Below are positions 1 through 5,097 of a DNA stretch of 5,097 bases, piece after piece. The translations under genes and the position numbers were made by a program. Position 1 is the first letter of the stretch. Each line of letters starts with the position of its first letter. Origin of the DNA: Verrucomicrobia bacterium TMED40 (lineage in GTDB: Bacteria; Verrucomicrobiota; Verrucomicrobiia; Opitutales; Seribacteraceae); contig NHCT01000044.1 of the NCBI GenBank assembly GCA_002167605.1, forward strand, positions 10,135 through 15,231, given 5' to 3'. The notes below the pieces were generated by a model. It searched no databases. It saw nothing but the letters and a program-made list of their open reading frames with translations, and was not told the DNA's origin.

Positions 1-69
1 GTCCTTCGCATTGCCGAAAGTGTTAAGATTGAGGTAGCAAAAGAAGCCGTTTCAGCTAAATTAGATTAA
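1..69 (+). CDS. yajC: Preprotein translocase subunit YajC, C-terminal end (partial)
   Basis: Only the last 22 codons and the TAA stop are present; the 5' end lies left of the window. The frame is open from base 1 and reads VLRIAESVKIEVAKEAVSAK followed by LD. This resembles the end of YajC, where a beta strand of the type 'V-L-I-A-V-K-I-V' is followed by a short 'A-I-S' tail. YajC is a small single-span inner-membrane protein that associates with SecD and SecF in the Sec holotranslocon; its exact role is unclear. Position is the strongest support, since yajC directly precedes secD/secDF in very many bacteria, as it does here. The membrane segment is not in the window, so the call rests on a short tail plus context. 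The stop is followed by only 49 bases before the preferred secDF start, which suggests co-transcription. Confidence 0.77.
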   Translation, partial: VLRIAESVKIEVAKEAVSAKLD

Positions 70-78
70 GTTATGTCG

Positions 79-94
79 CCTAGTGCACACTAGG
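79..94. repeat. Perfect inverted repeat in the yajC-secDF gap
   Basis: CCTAGTG and CACTAGG are exact reverse complements separated by CA. As RNA this would fold as a 6-bp stem with a GCAC loop. It lies 10 bases after the yajC stop and 24 bases before the preferred secDF ATG at 119. A run of six T (107-112) begins 12 bases after the stem, too far away for a standard intrinsic terminator. It could be a short mRNA structure or a protein-binding palindrome, or it could be chance; the sequence does not decide. Confidence 0.45.
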
Positions 95-118
95 AACAAA
101 CTCACCTTTTTTCCCATC

Positions 119-2800
119 ATGATCAAATCAAACACGTGGAAGCTATTCCTCACCCTTTTTCTGATTTTAATCAGCTTTATTCTAATTACACCTTTTGAGG
201 ATCGTTCACTTGGTGAATATGCACTGGGTCAAGTAACCTCCGAAGCCAACGCATCAAATCACTTGGGTCATGAAAGTTTCTCCGAAGTCATTGAAAATCT
301 ACAAAACCAAATCGGCGAAAATGAAGTAATTGATTACGGGAAACTGAGAGATTATGGGAAAAGCAACCGCTTGGACTATGCTGCCTATTTTAAACCGCCT
401 GAAGGGATGCTTGGTACGATTGGTTCGAGAATTATCCCAGTCTTAGTTAAACCAGGCATTCGAGTTTCGCATGTCAAGGATCGTGATAAGCGAAATGATT
501 TGGTTCTGAGAACTTTACTGAGAAACTCTCAGGCTGCTATCAAACGAGGGCTTGACCTCAGGGGAGGCATTGCCTTCACCATGGAAGCGAACGACCTCAA
601 CCAAACCGACGACCTAGCTAATTCCGGTGCAACCGCTATGGATAAGGTGGTTGAAATCATGAGTGAACGCCTGAATGCATTCGGAGTTGCCGAAACCGTA
701 GTTCGCAAGAAAGGAGACCGGTCCATTGAAATCCAAATTCCAGATCGCACGACCAAACAGGATCCCGGAATCATTGAAGAATTACAAAAGCCAGCGAAGT
801 TGGAATTTAGAATCGTAAATGTAAACGCTGACGCTCCGATCCCGGTACAAGAAGGTGAAGAATGGACCGATGACGAAGATATTCCTTATGTTTCTATGCT
901 CAGGAGCGATTCCCAACCAAACGAACGACCGATTTGGGTGAGGAGACTTTGGTCTGCAGATGGCGAGATCATTGAAGAGGCTGCCCCAGGCCCGGATGAA
1001 ATGGGGGGGTGGGAAGTTCGATTGGACTTTACCAGCGAAGGGGCCAAGATCTTCGCCGACCTTACTAATGATATTGCTCAGATGGCAGATCCTAGCACTG
1101 GAGCTTTGGGTCGATTGGCGATCGTCTTAGACGGACAGCTTGAAAGTGCTCCTACCGTTAGAGAGAGAATTGGCGGAGGAAGTGCGGTTATTAGTGGAAA
1201 TTTTAGTTTCAGGGAAGCCAAGATGCTATCTGATATTCTCAACAACCCATTGAAAGTTTCGTTAACCATAGGAGAAAAGTACGAGGTTTCTCCCACCCTC
1301 GCCGCAGGGGCACTTGATAGTAGCTTAAGCGCATCTATTTTAGGAGCCATTCTAGTAATTGCCTTTATGATCACTTACTACAAGGCGGGAGGCTTGGTTG
1401 CCGTCCTCTCCGTCGGCACCAATGTCTTACTTGTAATTGCAGTCCTTGCAGGAATTTTCCAGGCAACCTTCACGCTTCCAGGCATGGCCGCCTTGGTGCT
1501 AACCGTTGGTATGGCGGTGGATGCGAATATTCTGATTTTTGAGAGAATAAGGGAAGAATTACGGTCAGGGAAAAGTTCGGAGAACGCATTAACTGGCGGA
1601 TACGCAAAGGCATTCTCTACAATTATCGACGCAAACCTTACCACCTTGATCACCGCTTCTATTCTCATTTGGTTGGGTACGGGACCAGTCAAAGGGTTCG
1701 GTATAACCTTGGCGATTGGTATTCTAACTTCTGTATTCTGTGCCCTCTTCGTAAGTAGAATGCTCATGAATCTGTTACTAGCCGCCGGCATTGGTAATCT
1801 CATTAGTCTACAGGCAATCGAAAAGCGCAAACCCAAGCAGGAAATAGACTTTCACAAATTCCGTAAAATTGCCTTCCTCGGCTCTTGGATCATCGTGGCC
1901 ATTGGCTTTTACTCCATTTACTCCAAAAAAGATCAAATTCTGGGCATAGACTTTCGTGGAGGAGAGGAACTAGTCGCGTCTTTCTCTACCCAAGTTGATG
2001 CAGGCGAATTGGATACGGTCTTCAATCAAGATCAAGAAGTGGGAGAAGTACAACACCTTTACCGTTCGGAAATTGGTACCGGAGAGGCTTCCGCCAAACT
2101 CGTCCTGCAAACTGAAGTTGGCAAGTCTCGCGATGCCTTGTCTCTTTTGCAGCAACAATTCCCTGATTCTGCTTTTGAAGAAGAAGGCTCCAGTAATATA
2201 GGTGCATCCGTAAGCGATCAAATCAAAGAGGATGCTCTTATTTCGGTGGCTGTCGCATTATTAGGGATTTTACTTTATGTGGCGGTGAGGTTCGAGATGG
2301 GGTACGCTTTCGGAGCAGTTGCAGCTACCGTTCATGATATTCTAATGACCGTTGGCCTTTTTGTTTTGGTGGGTAACCTAACCGGTGGAACATTTTGCTC
2401 CGGTCAGTTCACAGCTCCCATGCTTGCATCTATTTTAATGATCGTGGGCTACTCCATTAATGACACCATCGTGGTTTTCGATCGAATTCGGGAAGAACTT
2501 GAATTAAATCCAGTAACGAACCTCCGTAAAATCATTCTCATTGCAATTAATCGTGTCCTTTCTCGGTCCGTGCTTACGAGTTTCACTACCCTGCTCGCTG
2601 CTGTATCTCTCTGGATTTTCGGAGCAGGCATCATTAAAGATTTTGCTTTCGTCTTCGTAATCGGAATATTGACGGGAACCTTTTCTTCAATCTTCATTGC
2701 CAGTCCAATCTTCTACTGGTGGCATAACGGTGATAGAAAACATGTAGAAGACGGTGAAATTCTTCCAAAGTACGATTGGCAAACCTCCAACACAAAATAA
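119..2800 (+). CDS. secDF: Fused protein translocase subunit SecDF
   Basis: The protein has 893 residues from the ATG at 119 (numbering used here). It is SecD and SecF in one chain, an inner-membrane RND-family helper of SecYEG that uses the proton-motive force to pull substrates outward. TM1 is at about 6-24. The SecD signature GLDLRGG is at 144-150 and opens the large periplasmic P1 domain (to about 383). Five membrane spans follow (about 404-555), with GMAVDAN at 464-470 and FERIREEL at 474-481. The SecF half begins with a span at about 586-601, then GIDFRGG at 609-615, the P4 domain to about 700, and five more spans to about 866. GYSINDT lies at 777-783. The proton-path residues known from Thermus SecDF (D340, D637, R671) match D468, D782 and R816; the D-R spacing of 34 is kept. 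The conserved HD pair is at 739-740. The frame is also open from a GTG at 83, but the ATG puts basic residues directly before TM1. No Shine-Dalgarno is seen at either start. The chain is intact and ends in a charged tail. Confidence 0.97.
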   Translation: MIKSNTWKLFLTLFLILISFILITPFEDRSLGEYALGQVTSEANASNHLGHESFSEVIENLQNQIGENEVIDYGKLRDYGKSNRLDYAAYFKPPEGMLGTIGSRIIPVLVKPGIRVSHVKDRDKRNDLVLRTLLRNSQAAIKRGLDLRGGIAFTMEANDLNQTDDLANSGATAMDKVVEIMSERLNAFGVAETVVRKKGDRSIEIQIPDRTTKQDPGIIEELQKPAKLEFRIVNVNADAPIPVQEGEEWTDDEDIPYVSMLRSDSQPNERPIWVRRLWSADGEIIEEAAPGPDEMGGWEVRLDFTSEGAKIFADLTNDIAQMADPSTGALGRLAIVLDGQLESAPTVRERIGGGSAVISGNFSFREAKMLSDILNNPLKVSLTIGEKYEVSPTLAAGALDSSLSASILGAILVIAFMITYYKAGGLVAVLSVGTNVLLVIAVLAGIFQATFTLPGMAALVLTVGMAVDANILIFERIREELRSGKSSENALTGGYAKAFSTIIDANLTTLITASILIWLGTGPVKGFGITLAIGILTSVFCALFVSRMLMNLLLAAGIGNLISLQAIEKRKPKQEIDFHKFRKIAFLGSWIIVAIGFYSIYSKKDQILGIDFRGGEELVASFSTQVDAGELDTVFNQDQEVGEVQHLYRSEIGTGEASAKLVLQTEVGKSRDALSLLQQQFPDSAFEEEGSSNIGASVSDQIKEDALISVAVALLGILLYVAVRFEMGYAFGAVAATVHDILMTVGLFVLVGNLTGGTFCSGQFTAPMLASILMIVGYSINDTIVVFDRIREELELNPVTNLRKIILIAINRVLSRSVLTSFTTLLAAVSLWIFGAGIIKDFAFVFVIGILTGTFSSIFIASPIFYWWHNGDRKHVEDGEILPKYDWQTSNTK

Positions 2801-2810
2801 GTTTGCCAGT
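2775..2810. repeat. Stem-loop spanning the secDF stop codon
   Basis: TGGCAAAC (2777-2784) and GTTTGCCA (2801-2808) are perfect reverse complements. The stem extends outward by a T.G wobble (2776/2809) and an A-T pair (2775/2810), giving 10 bp with a 16-base A-rich loop. The TAA stop (2798-2800) is the last part of the loop. Bases after the stem (AGTTAAGTTTC) hold no proper T run, so a strong intrinsic terminator is unlikely. Possible roles are a weak attenuator, an mRNA processing or stability element between secDF and recJ, or modulation of recJ translation, whose ATG is 26 bases after the stem. These roles are inference. Confidence 0.5.
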
Positions 2811-2836
2811 AGTTAAGTTTCTACACCTAATTGCCT

Positions 2837-4558
2837 ATGCTTTGGGTTGAAAGGCAGGCAGACAAAGATTCCGTTGATTCGCTGAGTCGTTCACTAGCCG
2901 TATCTCCCACTCTATCTCGTCTTCTCAACTTACGGGGAATTGAGCTCTCAGAAAAAGCCTTTGAGTTCCTAGAACCCAAATTAGCCCATTTGGCGAGTCC
3001 CTTTGACATACCCCATTTACGGGATGCGGTAGTAAGAATTATCAAGTCGATTGAATGCCAGGAAGGCATCCTCTTGGTTGGGGACTATGATGTTGATGGC
3101 ATAACTTCAACGGTCATTGTCAAAAAGACCCTTGCCGCTCTTGGCTTGGATCCTTTTTACGTAATTCCACGTAGGAAGGATGAAGGATACGGATTAACTA
3201 AAGAGATCTTGGATCGAGGACTTAGCCTAGGCGATATCCAACTTGTGATTGCCTTGGATTGCGGAACGAACTCTTTAGAGGAAGCACAGATTCTATCTGA
3301 AAAAGGCATTGATCTTATTGTAGTCGATCATCACCAAGCAAAAGAAAAACTTCCCGAGCAACCCATCATGCTCAATCCCCACCTCCATCCTGATAATGAG
3401 GAACCATGGAGGAATCTTTGCACCGCTGGTTTGGCATTCAAATTAGTTCATGGTCTAATCAAAGAATTAAGAGAGAAACAATGTCCCAAAGCTCACTCGG
3501 TTGACCTCAAGAAGATCTTGCCCCTCGTTGCTCTCGGAACAATCGCAGATTTGGTACCTTTGCGCATGGAAAATCGGATTCTCGCCAGGTTTGGTCTGAA
3601 GCATCTAGGAAAAAATCCGGACCCCGGATTGATTGCGTTGCTTTCGGAATCAAAAATACCGCCAGATCATTTTCCAGAAAGTGAAGACATCACCTTCAAA
3701 CTAGCACCTCGTATAAACGCTTGCGGAAGATTGGATGACCCAGAGGTGGCGTCCGAACTTTTCTTAGAGCATGATGTTGAGATCTGCAGAAAGTTGGCTG
3801 CCCAAATGAATCAATACAATGAGAAACGGAAACTCATTGAAGCACAACTGACGGAGGAGGCTTTGCATATGGCAAAAGAAAATTTTGGCGACAGCCCTGG
3901 CGTAGTCGTCTGCGGAGAAGGCGGTGCCTGGAATCCGGGAGTTGTTGGCATCGTAGCGGGCAAAATGGCAAATTCTCTCGGCAAACCCTGTCTGGTTTTG
4001 GCGCATGCAGATGCAACAGAATACCGGGGTTCGGGTCGTGGTGTTCCGGGAATTAATTTGGTGCAAATCCTACATCAGTGCAAAGACCACCTGTTGCATT
4101 GGGGAGGTCATCCGATTGCAGTGGGGCTCAGCCTGCACGAGAAAAACATAGAATCCTTCACCAAAGCTTTCATTGATACAATTTTTGAGCAAAACGAAGG
4201 GAAATTTGAAGAACCAAGCCTTCAGCTCGACCTCATCATTTCATCATCCGAACTCCAACCCGAACTGCTCAACGAACTCAACCTCCTTACACCTTTCGGA
4301 CAGGAAAACCCGGAGCCTATCTTAGCCATTAGAAAGACTAAATTGGCACATGCCCCGAAGAAGGTTGGATCTGGTGAACATTTTCAGTTTTCCATTCATA
4401 ATGGGACTCGCCTCATCCAAGGCATCGCGTGGAAAATGGCTTCTAGGATGCCCCCCGCTGATACTGAAATAGATCTTGCCTTTCGATTAAGGTGGAACGA
4501 GTGGAACGGAAGAAAAAGCCTCCAAATGGTACTGGAGGATTGGAAGGTCAGCGTTTAG
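2837..4558 (+). CDS. recJ: Single-stranded-DNA-specific exonuclease RecJ
   Basis: The protein has 573 residues from the ATG at 2837, a usual RecJ length. RecJ degrades single-stranded DNA 5' to 3' in the cytoplasm, serving RecFOR recombination, mismatch repair and base excision repair. The order of motifs is classic. An N-terminal segment (W3 to about 60) is followed by the DHH phosphoesterase domain with GDYDVDG at 82-88, LDCGTNS around D141, VVDHH ending at 166, and TIADLVPL around D238; these supply the metal-binding acids and histidines. RINACGRLD starts at 292. The DHHA1 half carries [11 protein letters not shown] from 365, GSGRGVPG at 398-405 and GGHPIAVGL from 423. The C-terminal OB-type domain starts near PFGQENPEP at 486-494. 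A TTG six bases upstream is in frame, but the ATG gives the familiar N-terminus with tryptophan close to the start. No Shine-Dalgarno is visible. The gene lies 36 bases after secDF on the same strand, so is probably co-transcribed, and its stop overlaps that of the opposing glycyl-tRNA synthetase. Confidence 0.97.
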   Translation: MLWVERQADKDSVDSLSRSLAVSPTLSRLLNLRGIELSEKAFEFLEPKLAHLASPFDIPHLRDAVVRIIKSIECQEGILLVGDYDVDGITSTVIVKKTLAALGLDPFYVIPRRKDEGYGLTKEILDRGLSLGDIQLVIALDCGTNSLEEAQILSEKGIDLIVVDHHQAKEKLPEQPIMLNPHLHPDNEEPWRNLCTAGLAFKLVHGLIKELREKQCPKAHSVDLKKILPLVALGTIADLVPLRMENRILARFGLKHLGKNPDPGLIALLSESKIPPDHFPESEDITFKLAPRINACGRLDDPEVASELFLEHDVEICRKLAAQMNQYNEKRKLIEAQLTEEALHMAKENFGDSPGVVVCGEGGAWNPGVVGIVAGKMANSLGKPCLVLAHADATEYRGSGRGVPGINLVQILHQCKDHLLHWGGHPIAVGLSLHEKNIESFTKAFIDTIFEQNEGKFEEPSLQLDLIISSSELQPELLNELNLLTPFGQENPEPILAIRKTKLAHAPKKVGSGEHFQFSIHNGTRLIQGIAWKMASRMPPADTEIDLAFRLRWNEWNGRKSLQMVLEDWKVSV

Positions 4559-4577
4559 GGGTTGATTCGCTCCTCCA
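4533..4577. repeat. Inverted repeat around the convergent recJ / glyS stops
   Basis: TGGAGGA (4533-4539) and TCCTCCA (4571-4577) are exact reverse complements. The arms would extend by two more pairs if one base is bulged (ACTGGAGGA against TCCTCCAAGT). The 31-base loop contains both overlapping stop codons, one arm lying in recJ and the other in the synthetase gene. A competing smaller hairpin (CCTCCA at 4519-4524 with the same TGGAGG at 4533-4538) is possible in the recJ transcript. Neither is followed by a T tract, so a bidirectional terminator is only a weak possibility. Confidence 0.3.
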
Positions 4578-5097
4578 AGTAGGCAAAAGCCTCATCCTCG
4601 GAAAGCCTCTCCTGCTTCATCGAGTCACGATCCCGTAGGGTGATCGATCCATCACCCTCAATGGTATCGAAATCAACAGTAAGACCGAAAGGTACACCCG
4701 CTTCATCAATCCTTCGATAGCGACGACCGATGGCTCCACTTTGATCATAAACGACATTCCACCTTCGCTGCAGGCGCTGATACAACGCTCGGGCTCTCTC
4801 AACGAGCTCCGGTTTGTTTTTCACTAAGGGAAAAACCCCCGCTTTTATTGGAGCCACTCTCGGATTAAATCGAAGTACAGTTCGCTTTTCTCCTTCAACC
4901 TCTTCCACCGAATAGGCGGAACAAAGAACCGCAAGAAAGGTTCGATCTACGCCAAGACTTGGCTCGATAACATGGGGCAAATATTTTTGCTTTAGGTTTT
5001 CGTCAAAAAACTCCAAGGATTTGCCGGAATGTTCTTGGTGTTGGCTCAAGTCAAAATTCCCACGAGCGGCAATCCCTTCCAATTCATGTTCCCCAAA
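4555..5097 (-). CDS. glyS: Glycyl-tRNA synthetase, single-chain alpha2 type, C-terminal part (partial)
   Basis: The 3' part of the gene is present: 180 codons plus TAA (4557-4555). The frame stays open to the right edge, so the start and the N-terminal catalytic core are missing. The enzyme charges tRNA-Gly with glycine using ATP. In the visible part (residue 1 at the window edge), [20 protein letters not shown] at 1-20 matches the conserved 'GE-E--GIA-R-DYDL--H' segment of dimeric glycyl-tRNA synthetases. EPSLGVDR at 45-52 is class II motif 3, with its ATP-binding arginine R52. The anticodon-binding domain follows: [13 protein letters not shown] near 80-92, [18 protein letters not shown] at 117-134, TVDFDT at 140-145, and [13 protein letters not shown] at 152-164. 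These identify the eukaryote/archaea-like alpha2 enzyme, not the alpha2-beta2 GlyQ/GlyS pair, so the symbol glyS is used here in its single-chain sense. It converges on recJ with overlapping stops and is transcribed from its own promoter outside the window. Confidence 0.95.
   Translation of the reverse strand, partial: FGEHELEGIAARGNFDLSQHQEHSGKSLEFFDENLKQKYLPHVIEPSLGVDRTFLAVLCSAYSVEEVEGEKRTVLRFNPRVAPIKAGVFPLVKNKPELVERARALYQRLQRRWNVVYDQSGAIGRRYRRIDEAGVPFGLTVDFDTIEGDGSITLRDRDSMKQERLSEDEAFAYLEERINP

Noticed and set aside
73..93. Six-codon open frame (ATG to TAG) between yajC and secDF as a leader peptide
   Set aside because: It is too short to distinguish from chance, and has no ribosome binding site or run of regulatory codons.
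79..112. Hairpin plus T run as an intrinsic terminator after yajC
   Set aside because: The T run starts 12 bases after the stem, and the stem is only 6 bp and not GC-rich. Termination here would also split a normally co-transcribed pair.
83..118. GTG start giving SecDF 12 extra N-terminal residues
   Set aside because: The added residues sit before a good ATG that directly precedes the basic flank of TM1, and the GTG lies within a palindrome without a ribosome binding site. It cannot be excluded.
529..2697. Several minus-strand and alternate-frame open frames inside secDF (for example 1378-1836)
   Set aside because: They lie wholly within a strongly conserved gene, show no recognisable domains, and have compositions expected of antisense reading.
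2831..2836. TTG start for recJ two codons upstream
   Set aside because: The adjacent ATG gives the usual RecJ N-terminus; nothing favours the TTG.
2827..4066. Minus-strand open frames inside recJ (2827-3069, 3764-4066, 3834-4016)
   Set aside because: They are antisense shadows of conserved RecJ motifs with no family resemblance or start signals.
4581..4592. AGGC-AAAA-GCCT hairpin as a recJ terminator
   Set aside because: It has a four-base-pair stem only, lies inside coding sequence of the synthetase, and has no T tract after it.
5080..5082. TTG at 5082 as the start of a 175-residue minus-strand gene
   Set aside because: The frame continues without a stop to the window edge, and the upstream residues FGEHE belong to a conserved glycyl-tRNA synthetase motif, so this is an internal leucine codon.

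Overview
This window looks like ordinary chromosomal housekeeping DNA from a bacterium of moderate GC content (slightly below half by eye). It holds two partial and two complete genes. Reading left to right on the + strand these are the last 22 codons of a probable yajC, a fused secDF (Sec translocase accessory subunit) and recJ (single-strand-specific 5'-3' exonuclease). On the - strand, meeting recJ tail to tail, is the C-terminal third or so of a single-chain, alpha2-type glycyl-tRNA synthetase whose start lies beyond the right edge.

The three + strand genes are packed closely: about 49 bases between yajC and the preferred secDF start, and 36 bases between secDF and recJ. No convincing intrinsic terminator or promoter lies between them, so they probably form one operon. 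YajC and SecDF work together at the inner membrane with SecYEG and YidC, where SecDF uses the proton gradient to help pull proteins outward. RecJ is a cytoplasmic DNA repair enzyme and its link to the Sec genes is positional, not functional. A secDF-recJ neighbourhood is known from several phyla, including Chlamydiae and Bacillus. The SecDF fusion, the sequence style around the SecF TM9-TM10 loop and the C-terminal tail, and the alpha2 glycyl-tRNA synthetase point me towards the PVC group, perhaps Verrucomicrobiota. That is an inference from recalled sequence style, not a search.

The recJ and glycyl-tRNA synthetase stop codons overlap (TAG on +, TAA on -, sharing the four bases 4555-4558), so there is no intergenic space there. 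No non-coding stretch exceeds 50 bases. Three inverted repeats sit exactly at the gene junctions (79-94, 2775-2810, 4533-4577). None has a terminator-like T tract at the right place. Neither secDF nor recJ has a recognisable Shine-Dalgarno sequence ahead of its likely start.

I found no mobile element, CRISPR array, RNA gene or new system. The findings below are small-scale observations on conserved genes.
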